This document shows, piece after piece, positions 50,397 through 60,628 of a stretch of 64,000 bases of DNA (position 1 is the stretch's first letter; every line of letters begins with the position of its first letter). The translations under genes and the position numbers were made by a program. The stretch spans positions 62,001-126,000 of the forward strand of contig JAUSNO010000017.1 in assembly GCA_030645915.1 (NCBI GenBank), given 5' to 3'. Source of the DNA: Undibacterium sp. GTDB taxonomy: Bacteria > Pseudomonadota > Gammaproteobacteria > Burkholderiales > Burkholderiaceae_D. The notes under the pieces are model-generated. The model was not told the DNA's origin and did not search any database. It saw nothing but the letters and a program-made list of their open reading frames with translations.

Positions 50397-51899
50397 ATGA
50401 GCAAGTTTGACACCATCGCCCATTTCATCAATGGCGAACATATTGATACACAGAGTGGCCGCTACGCCGACGTCTACAATCCTGCCTTGGGTGAACCTAT
50501 TGCGCGGGTCGCATTGGGCACCGCAGAAGACGTCAACACCGCAGTTGCCGCTGCATCGGCGGCCTTCCCGGCATGGTCAGCGACACCGCCGCTGGCGCGT
50601 GCGCGCGTGCTGTTTAAATATCTGCAACTATGCCAGCAACACGTCGATGATTTCGCCGCCATGATCACGCGTGAGCATGGCAAGACTTTCGCCGATGCGC
50701 AGGGCGAAGTTGCGCGCGGCATCGAAATGGTGGAATTTGCCGTCGGCATTCCGCAATTGCTCAAAGGTGAATTCACCGACCAGATCGCGCGCGGCATCGA
50801 TGCCTGGTCGATGCGCCAGGCACTCGGCGTGGTGGCGGGCATTACCCCGTTTAACTTCCCGGTGATGGTGCCGATGTGGATGTTTCCGGTGGCGATCGCT
50901 TGCGGCAACACCTTCATCTTAAAACCATCTGAACGCGATCCATCTGCATCCTTATTGCACGCGAGATTGCTGGCCGAAGCGGGCTTGCCTAAAGGTGTCT
51001 TCAACGTTATCCAGGGCGATAAAGTCACGGTCGATGCCTTGCTGGATCACGCCGATGTACAGGCCATCAGCTTCGTCGGTTCCACCCCGATTGCAGAATA
51101 TATTTACGCACGCGGCTGCGCCAAGGGCAAGCGCGTACAAGCCTTGGGCGGTGCCAAAAACCACATGGTCGTGATGCCGGATGCCGACATGAACATGACC
51201 GTCGATGCCCTGATCGGCGCGGCTTACGGCTCTGCCGGCGAGCGCTGCATGGCGATCTCGGTCGTGGTTGCCGTCGGTGATGCTGGCGACAAACTCATGG
51301 GTGCATTGGCGGAACGTACCAGCGCACTGAAGATACGCGATGGCATGGCGTCTGATGCAGAGATGGGGCCAGTCGTCTCCGCCCTAGCCAAACAACGCAT
51401 AGAAAAACTCATCACTGAGGGCGTAGAGCAAGGCGCCACTCTGGTCGTCGATGGCCGCAACTGCGTGGTGCCCGGGCGCGAGAACGGCTTCTTTGTCGGC
51501 GGTACTTTATTTGATCATGTGACTGCCGAAATGTCGATCTACAAGGAAGAAATTTTCGGGCCGGTGCTATGCGTGATGCGCGCACCCGACATCACCACCG
51601 CCATCAATCTGATCAACGCCAACGAATACGGCAACGGTGTGGCTATTTATACCCGCGACGGTGGCGTAGCGCGTGAATTCGTGCGCCAGATTCAGATCGG
51701 TATGGTCGGCGTTAACGTGCCGCTGCCGGTACCGATGGCCTTCAATAGCTTTGGTGGCTGGAAGCGCAGCATGTTCGGCGATCACCACGCTTACGGTCCG
51801 GAAGGCGTGCGCTTTTACACGCGCCATAAAGCCGTTATGCAACGCTGGCCCAACACCGCCAGTGCGGGCGTCGAGTTCGCTTTCCCACAAATGAAATAA
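50397..51899 (+). CDS. mmsA: CoA-acylating (methyl)malonate-semialdehyde dehydrogenase
   Basis: A 500-residue member of the MMSDH branch of aldehyde dehydrogenases. The catalytic cysteine lies in [12 protein letters not shown], preceded by the MMSDH-type [15 protein letters not shown] in place of the usual ELGGK motif, and [19 protein letters not shown] near the C-terminus. The product would be acetyl-CoA from malonate semialdehyde. It lies 18 bases after the transaminase gene. Confidence 0.95.
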   Translation: MSKFDTIAHFINGEHIDTQSGRYADVYNPALGEPIARVALGTAEDVNTAVAAASAAFPAWSATPPLARARVLFKYLQLCQQHVDDFAAMITREHGKTFADAQGEVARGIEMVEFAVGIPQLLKGEFTDQIARGIDAWSMRQALGVVAGITPFNFPVMVPMWMFPVAIACGNTFILKPSERDPSASLLHARLLAEAGLPKGVFNVIQGDKVTVDALLDHADVQAISFVGSTPIAEYIYARGCAKGKRVQALGGAKNHMVVMPDADMNMTVDALIGAAYGSAGERCMAISVVVAVGDAGDKLMGALAERTSALKIRDGMASDAEMGPVVSALAKQRIEKLITEGVEQGATLVVDGRNCVVPGRENGFFVGGTLFDHVTAEMSIYKEEIFGPVLCVMRAPDITTAINLINANEYGNGVAIYTRDGGVAREFVRQIQIGMVGVNVPLPVPMAFNSFGGWKRSMFGDHHAYGPEGVRFYTRHKAVMQRWPNTASAGVEFAFPQMK

Positions 51900-51915
51900 G
51901 CACATTCGCTCTGCC

Positions 51916-52278
51916 GTGAACCAATTAAAAATTCGCAAATTCGACATCGATAACACGCCCGCCGAGGAGTATTTCTTGCCCGCTGAAAAACTGATCAGCG
52001 GCAATCCCAAGCAAACCGTCTGGCAACATTACACCGATCCGACCGAAAAATTTTTAACTGGCATCTGGCAGAGTGATATTGGCAAATGGCGCATCGCCTA
52101 CACCGAGGAAGAATACTGCCAGATACTGGAAGGTGTCAGCATCCTGACTGATGCGGATGGCAATGCCATGGCCGTGGCAAGCGGCGAGAATTTTGTCATC
52201 CCCCGCGGCTTTGTGGGTAGCTGGGAAGTGGTGGAAAAGACGCGCAAAATTTATGTCATTTATGAGGCCGCAGATTAG
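51916..52278 (+). CDS. cupin domain protein (DUF861-like)
   Basis: A 120-residue single cupin that starts with GTG at 51916. It contains TGIWQSDIGKWRIAYTEEEY, QILEGVSILTDADG and NFVIPRGFVGSWEVVEKTRK, the two cupin motifs of the DUF861/EutQ-like group. Such genes often accompany amine-catabolic clusters. Its function is unknown. It is the last gene of the plus-strand trio, 16 bases after mmsA. Confidence 0.88.
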   Translation: MNQLKIRKFDIDNTPAEEYFLPAEKLISGNPKQTVWQHYTDPTEKFLTGIWQSDIGKWRIAYTEEEYCQILEGVSILTDADGNAMAVASGENFVIPRGFVGSWEVVEKTRKIYVIYEAAD

Positions 52279-52365
52279 AAAAATTTTTGCCTCGTGAGCA
52301 AAAAAATCGTTCATTACCGCTGCAAATAGTAATCAGGCAGCGAATTTCTAAAATAGGGCAAGCCC

Positions 52366-52457
52366 AGCACGCAATACCCATGCGCCCTGCAGGCACGATG
52401 CCGCCAGAAGGCGCATGAACAGTGCGTGCTGGCGGTGGTATTTTTAAGAATTCACCA
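52366..52457. repeat. REP-like palindrome, copy R3
   Basis: Arms 52366-52386 and 52410-52430 pair as AGCACGCA/TGCGTGCT and CATGCGCC/GGCGCATG with a few internal mismatches, followed by GGCGGTGGTATTTTTAAG. The right arm shares GCGCATGAACAGTGCGTG with R1 exactly. It lies between the convergent cupin and glutamine-synthetase-like genes. Confidence 0.8.
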
Positions 52458-52460
52458 TAA

Positions 52461-53795
52461 TTATGTCTGCGCTGCCAGGAAACGTCTTTCCCAAGCGCCT
52501 ATTTCAGACAAATAACTCTGATATTCAAGTTCTTTCACAGCGCTAAACGCGGTGACGAATGCCTCACCTAACAGTTTGCGCGCCGAAGCGCTGCTCACCA
52601 TCTGTGCATGTGCCGCCATAAATGTGGGCGCCAGATCGTGGCTGCAATCGTAGGCACTGCCCTCAACGGCGGCACCCGGCTGCAACTGTTCCTCCATCCC
52701 CGCCAGGCCGGCGGCGAGCGATGCGGCCATTGCCAGATAGGGATTGGCATCCGCTCCCGCAATGCGGTTTTCAACGCGCCGCGCAGCCGGTGCGCTTACT
52801 GGAATGCGCAAGCCCGCAGTACGGTTATCCACGCCCCATTGCAGATTGATCGGTGCCTGGCTACCGGGAATAAAGCGCCGGAAGGAATTGACTGAAGGCG
52901 CGAAGATCAGCATCAAGTCGGGCAAATAGGTTTGCAGACCGCCGATGAAGTGATGGAAGCGTGCGCTGTTGCTGCCGTCTTCGTTGCAAAAAATATTCTT
53001 GCCGTTGGCATCGACCACGCTTTGATGCAGATGCATGGAGCTGCCCGGTTGCCCCGCGATAGGTTTGGCCATGAAGACCGCGTTCATGCCATGCTTGATG
53101 GCGATTTCTTTGGCGGCGTATTTAAACAGAAAGGCTTGATCGGCAAGCTGCAGCGGATCGCCATGGACCAGATTAATCTCATACTGGGAAAGACCGACTT
53201 CGTGTATCCAGGTGTCAGCCTTGATCCCCAGCACGTCGATCGCGGCATTAAATTCATCCCAGAAAGGAGCAAGCTCGTTGAGCATATTCATGCTGAAAGC
53301 CGACTGACCGTTTTCGGCGCGACCGTTTCTCGCCGCCGGTGCGGCAAACGGCAGATCCGGATTGACGTTCGGCGCAGTTAGATAAAATTCTATCTCCGGC
53401 GCGACGACGGGTGTCAAACCTGCCGCCGCGTAACGCATGAGGACATTTTTCAGAACCGAACGCGGCGCGAACGGGCACAAAACACCGCTCAGTTCTACGC
53501 AGTCATGAAGCGCGAATGCACGCGGCACGCTGCTCCATGGAATGGGCTTGAGCGTGCTGTAATCGGGCACCAGACGAATATCCGGGTCAGCATCGGGGAA
53601 GATAGGATGATAGGAATAATCGCCCGTGATCGCTTGCATGGGGATCGCCTGCGCAATACGTAACTCATCCCCTTTGGCAAAACTGCGCGCCGGCATGAGT
53701 TTGCCGCGCGGATAACCGGAGACATCGGGGAATAAACATTCAACATCGCGTATGCCGCGTTGTTGAAAGAAATTTTGCAGGTCAGCAGGAGTCAT
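52461..53795 (-). CDS. glutamine synthetase family protein, gamma-glutamylpolyamine synthetase-like (second copy)
   Basis: A 444-residue GS-fold ligase. The catalytic region shows APEIEFYL, QYEINLVHGDPLQLADQAFL, GQPGSSMHLHQSV and NRTAGLRIPVSAPAARRVEN. Members in this context ligate glutamate to putrescine or another amine at the expense of ATP. It diverges clearly from the copy at 55287, so the two may differ in amine preference. It is separated from the oxidase gene by a 120-bp palindromic sequence, so it may be transcribed separately. Confidence 0.88.
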   Translation of the reverse strand: MTPADLQNFFQQRGIRDVECLFPDVSGYPRGKLMPARSFAKGDELRIAQAIPMQAITGDYSYHPIFPDADPDIRLVPDYSTLKPIPWSSVPRAFALHDCVELSGVLCPFAPRSVLKNVLMRYAAAGLTPVVAPEIEFYLTAPNVNPDLPFAAPAARNGRAENGQSAFSMNMLNELAPFWDEFNAAIDVLGIKADTWIHEVGLSQYEINLVHGDPLQLADQAFLFKYAAKEIAIKHGMNAVFMAKPIAGQPGSSMHLHQSVVDANGKNIFCNEDGSNSARFHHFIGGLQTYLPDLMLIFAPSVNSFRRFIPGSQAPINLQWGVDNRTAGLRIPVSAPAARRVENRIAGADANPYLAMAASLAAGLAGMEEQLQPGAAVEGSAYDCSHDLAPTFMAAHAQMVSSASARKLLGEAFVTAFSAVKELEYQSYLSEIGAWERRFLAAQT

Positions 53796-53858
53796 GGTCG
53801 TCAGTTTTGGTGTTAGGGTGAAATAATCACGGCAACATTGCCTTTGATCTCTCGTTTT

Positions 53859-53978
53859 GGCACATCTAGAAATTCAATTCTCGGGATGCAGATCAAGGCG
53901 TCAACCGGAGCAATACGTCGGTAATGCGAGGATTTACGACGCAGATATGCGCCCGAAAATTGGATTTATAGATGTGCC
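53859..53978. repeat. 120-bp imperfect palindrome
   Basis: Left arm 53859-53885 (GGCACATCTA...CTCGGG) and right arm 53952-53978 (CCCGAAAATT...GATGTGCC) match at 24 of 27 positions as inverted repeats, and pairing continues inward with gaps. It lies between the oxidase stop codon (which the right arm touches) and the second synthetase gene. It may be a MITE-like element or an RNA stem-loop. Confidence 0.7.
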
Positions 53979-55285
53979 TACAGTAAGTCCTTGATCTGGT
54001 AGTACAACATCCCAAGAACCAAAGCTGGCGTACGCATCAAAGGCCCACCCGGAAAAGGATGATGCTTGATCTTCGCCAGCAAATCGAAGCGTTCTGCCTG
54101 CCCGGCAATACTTTCGGCGACCAGTTTTCCCGCCATACCGGTCAAGGCCAGGCCATGGCCAGAAAACCCTTGCAGGTAATACATATTGCTGCCAAGCCGG
54201 CCAAAATCCGGCCCGCGGTTCATCGTGATATCGACGAAGCCGCCCCATGCGTAGGGCACGTCCAGATCCGACAATTGCGGAAACACAGCGAGCATGCGTT
54301 TGCGCATGCTCGCAATCAGGTTAAACGGCGTGGCGGCGCTATAGCTGACGCGCCCGCCGAACAGCATGCGGTGATCCGCCGTCGGCCTGAAATAATCGAG
54401 CACAAAATTGGTATCGCACGCCGCAGAGCGCTGGCGTATCAGCGCGTCTGCACGCTCCTTACCCATGGATTCGGTGGCGACGATATAGGTGCCGACCGGC
54501 ATGATGCGTTTATTCAGTTCAGGCGCAACGGCCTTGCCGTAGGCATCCAGATAGACGTTGCCAGCCAATACCACGAAATCACAGGCGACTTCGCCTTGCG
54601 CTGTTTTGACGACTGGCTTGGTGCCGCGTACGATCTCCACCACCGGTGAGTTTTCAAAAATTTGCACGCCCGCCGCGCGCGCCGCAGCAGCCAGGCCCAG
54701 GCAATATTTGAGCGGATGCAGATGCCCCGATTGCGGGTCAAAAGCGCCGGAATGAAAGCGCTCGCTGGCGATCCAGTTCTTGATGTCTTTCGGCGCGATC
54801 GCTTGCATCTCGTAACCGTAGCGGCGCTGCAAATCTACTGTTGCCTGCGCCAGCTGGCGGCCTTTTTTCTCGTTAACCGCCACACTCACGTAACCGGAAA
54901 CGAAGTCACAATCGATAGCATGATCGGCAATGCGCTGGCGTATCAACTGCAGCGCTTCGACGGTAATGTGCCAGGCACGGCGGCAATCTTCCGGCGCGAA
55001 TTGCGACTCTATCGCCTCATCGCTGGCATAGCCGACTATCGCCTGCCCGCCATTTCTACCCGATGCGCCCCAGCCTACCGTTTTGGCTTCCAACACCGTT
55101 ACCGAATAGCCCTTGGCCCGCAGCTCCAAGGCGGCTGACAGGCCGGCAAACCCGGCACCGACCACGCAGACATCGGCGACGATACGACCACCCAATGACG
55201 GCGATGCGGCAGGCCGATTGACGCTCGCTTCGTAGTAAGAATTTTGCGTTAACTGCGCTTCTCTGGCTTCTCTATTCTGCAACAT
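53978..55285 (-). CDS. puuB: gamma-glutamylputrescine oxidase-like FAD enzyme
   Basis: A 435-residue DAO-family flavoprotein. The dinucleotide fold is VCVVGAGFAGLSAALELRAK followed by WGASGRNGGQAIVGY, the usual signature of PuuB-type oxidases. The C-terminal part contains YYLQGFSGHGLALTGMAGKL. It would oxidise gamma-glutamylputrescine to the aldehyde. ATG 55285 lies one base after the TGA of the preceding synthetase gene (coupled). Confidence 0.92.
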   Translation of the reverse strand: MLQNREAREAQLTQNSYYEASVNRPAASPSLGGRIVADVCVVGAGFAGLSAALELRAKGYSVTVLEAKTVGWGASGRNGGQAIVGYASDEAIESQFAPEDCRRAWHITVEALQLIRQRIADHAIDCDFVSGYVSVAVNEKKGRQLAQATVDLQRRYGYEMQAIAPKDIKNWIASERFHSGAFDPQSGHLHPLKYCLGLAAAARAAGVQIFENSPVVEIVRGTKPVVKTAQGEVACDFVVLAGNVYLDAYGKAVAPELNKRIMPVGTYIVATESMGKERADALIRQRSAACDTNFVLDYFRPTADHRMLFGGRVSYSAATPFNLIASMRKRMLAVFPQLSDLDVPYAWGGFVDITMNRGPDFGRLGSNMYYLQGFSGHGLALTGMAGKLVAESIAGQAERFDLLAKIKHHPFPGGPLMRTPALVLGMLYYQIKDLL

Positions 55286-55286
55286 A

Positions 55287-56660
55287 TCAGAACCTGTCCA
55301 TATAGCGCGCGGTTTCCCAGCTGCTGACATGCTGGCTGTAATCTATCCATTCGGCGCGCTTAAGGCCAACAAATTCATGCACAAAATCCTGCCCAAGCGC
55401 TTGCGTCATGATGACATCATTGTGTAACGCTTCGGCGGCGAGACCCAGGTTCTGCGGCAAAATGGTCAAGCCCAACTGAGCGCGTTCGGCGTCTGTCATC
55501 TCATAAATATCCTGATTTACTGGCTGGCCCGGATCGAGCGCTCGCTCGATTCCGTCAAGACCGGCAGCGATCACCGCCGCCAGTGCCAGATAAGGGTTGG
55601 CGGAACTATCCGGCAAGCGCCATTCGATCCGTTGATACACCACGCGCGCGACCGTGGTGCGGTTATTGTCGCCAAAACCGATGAAGGCAGGCGCCCAGCT
55701 GGTGCCCGACAAAGACTGGCCGCACATCAGGCGTTTATAGGAATTGACCGTGGGCGCGCAAAGTGCCGTCAATGCCGGAGCGTGCTGCAATAGCCCGGCC
55801 ATAAACTGGTAAGCCGTTGGCGACAAACCCAGACCACGGGTGTCCTGATCTGCCGCGAAGATGGCATTGCCATCCGCATCGGCGAGGGACAAATGAAAAT
55901 GTAAACCGCTACCTGGGCGGTCGGCAAAGGGTTTTGGCATCATGGAAAATAGCATGCCTTCTTCTTCGGCGATGTGATGCGCTGCCATCTTGAACAGCAT
56001 GAAATTGTCGGCGGCCTTTAATGCATCGGCATACTTATAGTTGACTTCAAACTGTCCGCTAGCATCTTCATGATCGATCTGAAAAACACCGAGGCCACAG
56101 GCGTCCAGCGAAGCGGTCAGCTTTTCCAGAAAACGCGTTTGGCGCAACAAACTCTTGGTGTCATAGGATGGCTTTTCCAAGGTATCGCCGGATTCGGAAG
56201 CGATACCGTCCGGCTTGCGCTGCAACAGAAAAAATTCAGGCTCCAGGCCGGCGTTGAGGGTCCAGCCGCGCTCGGCCAGGCGCGCCACCTGCTTGCGCAA
56301 GATCTGGCGTGGGCACACATCAAATGGCTTGCCTACCACATGACCATCGAGCACTACACGCGCATAACCTGGCAACCAGGGCATGGCTTGCAGCGTGCTT
56401 AAATCGGCACGGCCATAATACTCAGAACGAACACCAGTACGCGGCAAACCCGTGCCCCAGATCGAGGGCCCGGAAAACCCAGCACCGGGATAAACGATGT
56501 CGGCCAGGTGTGGCAAGGGAATCAATTTTCCTTTGGCCACGCCATGAATGTCGGTAAATTGGGCAAACACAAACTTGATGTGTTGGCTGGCAAGCTCGGC
56601 CTGATGTTCAGTGATACTTGATCCAATATGCGTTACGCAATGAGGTTGAGGCGTGTTCAT
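55287..56660 (-). CDS. puuA: gamma-glutamylputrescine synthetase-like protein
   Basis: A 457-residue glutamine-synthetase-family ligase. Motifs include FAQFTDIHGVAKGKLIPLPH, LEPEFFLLQ, IDHEDASGQFEVNYKYADAL, RPGSGLHFHLSLAD and WRLPDSSANPYLALAAVIAA. Tightly coupled to the PuuB-type oxidase. Together with the aldehyde dehydrogenase it builds the gamma-glutamylated putrescine pathway toward gamma-Glu-GABA. Confidence 0.92.
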   Translation of the reverse strand: MNTPQPHCVTHIGSSITEHQAELASQHIKFVFAQFTDIHGVAKGKLIPLPHLADIVYPGAGFSGPSIWGTGLPRTGVRSEYYGRADLSTLQAMPWLPGYARVVLDGHVVGKPFDVCPRQILRKQVARLAERGWTLNAGLEPEFFLLQRKPDGIASESGDTLEKPSYDTKSLLRQTRFLEKLTASLDACGLGVFQIDHEDASGQFEVNYKYADALKAADNFMLFKMAAHHIAEEEGMLFSMMPKPFADRPGSGLHFHLSLADADGNAIFAADQDTRGLGLSPTAYQFMAGLLQHAPALTALCAPTVNSYKRLMCGQSLSGTSWAPAFIGFGDNNRTTVARVVYQRIEWRLPDSSANPYLALAAVIAAGLDGIERALDPGQPVNQDIYEMTDAERAQLGLTILPQNLGLAAEALHNDVIMTQALGQDFVHEFVGLKRAEWIDYSQHVSSWETARYMDRF

Positions 56661-56695
56661 TATTTTATTTTCATACGGCGCAATACAATTACGCC

Positions 56696-58183
56696 TTAGC
56701 TGATACGAATCCAGGTAGTTTTCAGTTCGGTATATTTATCAAACGCATGCAAGGATTTGTCACGCCCGTTGCCTGATTGTTTGTAGCCGCCAAACGGCAC
56801 GGTAATATCGTCGCCGTCATATTGATTCACGTGGACTGTGCCGGCACGCAAGGCGCGTGCGGTCTTAATTGCACGGCTCAAGTCCGCCGTCCAGACTGCG
56901 GCCTGCAAACCAAAAGACGAAGCGTTAGCCTCTCGTATCGCATCGTTGATATCGGTAAAACTCAGCACCGACAGCACAGGACCAAAAATTTCTTCCCGCG
57001 CGATTTTCATGCCGCTATCAACCTGATCAAACAAAGTTGGCGCAACGTAATAGCCGCCAGATTCCAGTTTCACCTGCTCGCCGCCGGACAGTAATTTCGC
57101 CCCTTCCGATTTGCCTGCTTCAATGTAGCCCATCACCGTTTTAAGCTGAGTCGCATCGACTATCGCCCCCATGACTGTCGTCTCGTCCAACGGGTCCCCA
57201 GGCTGAAAATTCGGCATCATGGCCAAGGCTTTTTCCAAGAATTTATCCTTGATCGAGGCTTCGACAAACAGGCGCGAAGGTGCATTGCAGCTCTCACCCT
57301 GATTGAAGTAGATTGAACCGATGGCAGCGTCCACTGCAGCATCCAGATCGGGGCAGTCGGCGCAGACGATGTTGGCCGACTTGCCACCCAGCTCGGTCCA
57401 GGCGCGCTTCAGATTGGATTGCCCGGCCATTTGCAGGATCTGTTTGCCGATCTTGGTCGAACCGGTAAAGCCTATGCAATCGACATCCATGTGCAAGGCC
57501 AGTGCAGCGCCTGCTTCGTGCCCATAACCAGGCAGTACATTGAATACGCCAGCGGGAATGCCCGCTTCCAGCGCGATTTCAGCCAGACGCAATGCAGTCA
57601 ATGGCGATTTCTCGGACGGTTTCAAGATTACGCTGTTGCCTGCCGCCAGCGCCGGCGCAATTTTCCATGCTGCCATGATCATCGGATAATTCCACGGCAC
57701 GATGGCAGCGACAACACCTACCGGCTCACGCGTAATCAGTGCCAGACTATCCGATCCAGTTGGCGCGATTTCATCGTAAATCTTGTCGATGGCCTCGCCA
57801 TACCAGCGTAGGCAATTGGCAGTCGAATTCACGTCGACGCTTAAGCTGTACTTGATCGGCTTGCCCATATCCAAAGTTTCCAGCAGGGCCAGTTCGTCAC
57901 CATATTTCAATACCAGATCGGCAAACTTGATCAACACCCGCTTACGTGCTGCAGGTGCCAGACCGGCCCATCTTCCATCATCAAAGGCACATCTGGCTGC
58001 CACTACAGCCAGATCAACATCGTCACTTTGGCAGCGTGCGACAGCACCAAGATTGCGGCCGTCAACAGGCGAGAAATTATCAAATTGCTGCGCAGATTTT
58101 GCCCATCTGCGCTGGCCGTCGATAAAGGCGCGACCATCCATTTTGAGCGCTGCAGCGCGTTCATGCCAAAGTGTCGTTGTCAT
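56696..58183 (-). CDS. puuC: aldehyde dehydrogenase (PuuC-like)
   Basis: A 495-residue NAD(P)-dependent aldehyde dehydrogenase. It shows VVAAIVPWNYPMIMAAWKIA, WTELGGKSANIVCADC and the catalytic cysteine in YFNQGESCNAPSRLFVE. Its position ahead of puuA and puuB suggests oxidation of gamma-glutamyl-gamma-aminobutyraldehyde. Confidence 0.93.
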   Translation of the reverse strand: MTTTLWHERAAALKMDGRAFIDGQRRWAKSAQQFDNFSPVDGRNLGAVARCQSDDVDLAVVAARCAFDDGRWAGLAPAARKRVLIKFADLVLKYGDELALLETLDMGKPIKYSLSVDVNSTANCLRWYGEAIDKIYDEIAPTGSDSLALITREPVGVVAAIVPWNYPMIMAAWKIAPALAAGNSVILKPSEKSPLTALRLAEIALEAGIPAGVFNVLPGYGHEAGAALALHMDVDCIGFTGSTKIGKQILQMAGQSNLKRAWTELGGKSANIVCADCPDLDAAVDAAIGSIYFNQGESCNAPSRLFVEASIKDKFLEKALAMMPNFQPGDPLDETTVMGAIVDATQLKTVMGYIEAGKSEGAKLLSGGEQVKLESGGYYVAPTLFDQVDSGMKIAREEIFGPVLSVLSFTDINDAIREANASSFGLQAAVWTADLSRAIKTARALRAGTVHVNQYDGDDITVPFGGYKQSGNGRDKSLHAFDKYTELKTTWIRIS

Positions 58184-58218
58184 TGCTATATCCGATTAAA
58201 AACTGAATCAAAACCACA

Positions 58219-59697
58219 TTAAAAACTGACCACGGTAGAAACGCCAATCACATGATTGTCGCGCTTGTATTGCTCATCAGAAGTCTTGAACACATTGCCG
58301 CTGGAACGGTCATAGCGATATTCACCCTTCAGATTCACGCCTGGCATCAGTGCATAGTTCAAACCCAGCGAGAGTGCAGAACGGTTGGTGCCCTTGGTCG
58401 GATCAGCCACCAGCCAGTCTGTGCCATCAAACACCATGCCGGAACCAAACCCGTTGCGTCCATCAGGGCAATTGGCCTCTGCGCCGGTGGTGTCGAGGCA
58501 AACGCCACCAAAGGTTGAGCCAAACACACCGCCGCCATTTTTGCTATTGGACAGGTAATCCAAACGGGCAATCGCCTCAAGTCTAGGCGTGATCTTGTAT
58601 GACGCTAGCGAAGAGAAACCGTACCAGGTCGATTTGTCTGAACTGTAGCCGTTGTAAGCGTTGGCGCCCTGGCGACCATAAGATAATTGCCCCTGGAAAT
58701 TCCAATCTCCACGGGTGAAATAACCATCCACTTCCACCAGGTCGGTGCGACCAAACTGCACCTTGTCATCAAAGCCTGAATGGACTCCGGCAAAACCGAA
58801 ACCACTGTATTCGCCCTTGGCATAATCAACGCGATAGAACAGACCTGGGGTCTTGTTACCGGCATCGTCGATACGGGCCTTGTTCAGGTTACCTACCATA
58901 ATCTTGCTCAGCCATTTTCCTCTGCTAAGTTCCAGACCGGCACCGGTGTAAAAGTTGGCCGCAGAGAAGTCAAACAGCAGGTTGTGGGTGATTAACTTAT
59001 TCTGCGTTGATGGTATATATTCGTAACCAGCCCAGTCTGGTATCTGACCGGCGATCAGACGTGTCGACAAGTCAGTCAGCGGGACGGAAATGCTCGCTTC
59101 ATGCACCAGATTACCGAAGTTATAACCTGCCGCTGTACTCTTGCTTGGCATCAGCGTCATCTTGAATTTGGTGCCGCCTTCCAGCTCTTTTTCAAGGTTC
59201 AGCATACCGCTGCCGAAGTAGGTATTGTCGTAACCAAAGCTCTCTTCCGAACCGTTGACCGGGCTATTATTATTCAGAAAAACAAAGCTCGATGTCCTGG
59301 CATTACGGTTAACGATGTAAGTCGGATCGACATAACCGGAAAATTTAAGGCCCTTGAAACCGTTCGCCTCGCTCTGGTCTTCCATCGCCTCGGTTTTGAT
59401 ACGGATACGGTTGAACTCAGCCACGTCGACGGCATTGACAGTGACTTTATTCACTTCGGCAGTCGCTTTGATCGCTTCCGTGCCAGCCTTGTCAGCCTGA
59501 ACCACAGCCTGGCCCGCAGCAACGTTGGCTTTATCGGCCTGCGCGCTGACCTTGACAATCAAGGCTTCGAGCTGCTTGACATGGGCTTTGAGAGCATCCA
59601 GTTCAGCCTTCAATTCTTTGGTGCTCTGGGCCATCGCGGTGACAGGAAATGCGACTGCGATGGCGACTGCGACTGCGAGTTTCTTGAACATTTGCAT
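58219..59697 (-). CDS. DUF3138 outer-membrane porin-like protein
   Basis: A 492-residue protein with a Sec signal peptide (residues 1-23, ending AMAQ), an N-terminal coiled coil (about 26-85: ELKAELDALKAHVKQLEALI and Ala/Lys-rich repeats), then a beta-strand-rich domain with alternating aromatic patterns and a final strand ending in VSF. A C-terminal Phe and beta-barrel composition point to an outer-membrane channel. ATG 59697 is chosen because the signal peptide starts there. Placed in the polyamine operon, it may admit polyamines. Confidence 0.8.
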   Translation of the reverse strand: MQMFKKLAVAVAIAVAFPVTAMAQSTKELKAELDALKAHVKQLEALIVKVSAQADKANVAAGQAVVQADKAGTEAIKATAEVNKVTVNAVDVAEFNRIRIKTEAMEDQSEANGFKGLKFSGYVDPTYIVNRNARTSSFVFLNNNSPVNGSEESFGYDNTYFGSGMLNLEKELEGGTKFKMTLMPSKSTAAGYNFGNLVHEASISVPLTDLSTRLIAGQIPDWAGYEYIPSTQNKLITHNLLFDFSAANFYTGAGLELSRGKWLSKIMVGNLNKARIDDAGNKTPGLFYRVDYAKGEYSGFGFAGVHSGFDDKVQFGRTDLVEVDGYFTRGDWNFQGQLSYGRQGANAYNGYSSDKSTWYGFSSLASYKITPRLEAIARLDYLSNSKNGGGVFGSTFGGVCLDTTGAEANCPDGRNGFGSGMVFDGTDWLVADPTKGTNRSALSLGLNYALMPGVNLKGEYRYDRSSGNVFKTSDEQYKRDNHVIGVSTVVSF

Positions 59698-59776
59698 GGG
59701 AACTCCCTCTGTTATTGTAAAATAATTTCTGTAACTACCTTGACGCAACTACTTTCACGCAACCACGTTTTCATGA

Positions 59777-60628
59777 CTAATCGCTATCAGCCTTAAACGC
59801 GGCAGAAACTTGTTTTTGACGCAAACGCTCGGCTCTGGCCATCATCAGACTGGACACGATGACGGCGATAGAGACGACCAGAATGGTCAATGCGGCGACG
59901 ACGTTAACGCGCGGATCAAGGCCAAGTCGCGCCCTTGAAAAAATCACAATCGGCATTGTCGTTGAACCCGGACCGGACAAAAAAGCTGACAACACCACAT
60001 CATCAAGCGACAAGGTAAAAGTCAGCAGCCAGGCCGACGCCAGCGCGGGAGTAATATTTGGCAGAGTGACGAGAAAAAATACCTGATGCGGGCGACATCC
60101 CAAATCCATCGCCGCCTCTTCAATCGACTTATCCATTTCCTGTAAGCGCGACTGAATCACCACAGTTGCATAAGCCATGCCCAGCAAAGTATGGCCGACC
60201 CAGATGGTGAACATGCCCCGCTCAGGAAAACCAAACATTTTTTGCAGCGATACCATCATCAACAATAAGGACAATCCGACGATGACTTCAGGCATCACCA
60301 AAGGTGCGCTAACCATACCCGCGAACAGCATCCGTCCATTGAAGCGCCGGTAACGGTTAAGTGTAAATGCAGCAAAACAACCCAAGATAACGGATGAGGT
60401 CGCACTCATCACAGCGATCTTAAGTGACAGACCAAAACCTGCAATGATCTCGGTGTCTTTGAATAATTCTGCATACCAGCGCAGAGAAAATCCACTCCAG
60501 ACCATATCCTGACGCGAGCTGTTAAACGAAAAAACGATCAGCACAAAAATAGGTAAATACAGGAATAGATATCCTAACGACAGCCAGCCCCGGCCGAACC
60601 AGCGCTGCAAGAAATTCGCCCCGTTCAT
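59777..60628 (-). CDS. potI: polyamine ABC transporter permease (PotI/PotC-like)
   Basis: A 283-residue inner-membrane permease with six transmembrane helices. The EAA loop is EEAAMDLGCRPHQVFFLVTLP. It partners the permease encoded immediately upstream, with a four-base overlap. Confidence 0.93.
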   Translation of the reverse strand: MNGANFLQRWFGRGWLSLGYLFLYLPIFVLIVFSFNSSRQDMVWSGFSLRWYAELFKDTEIIAGFGLSLKIAVMSATSSVILGCFAAFTLNRYRRFNGRMLFAGMVSAPLVMPEVIVGLSLLLMMVSLQKMFGFPERGMFTIWVGHTLLGMAYATVVIQSRLQEMDKSIEEAAMDLGCRPHQVFFLVTLPNITPALASAWLLTFTLSLDDVVLSAFLSGPGSTTMPIVIFSRARLGLDPRVNVVAALTILVVSIAVIVSSLMMARAERLRQKQVSAAFKADSD

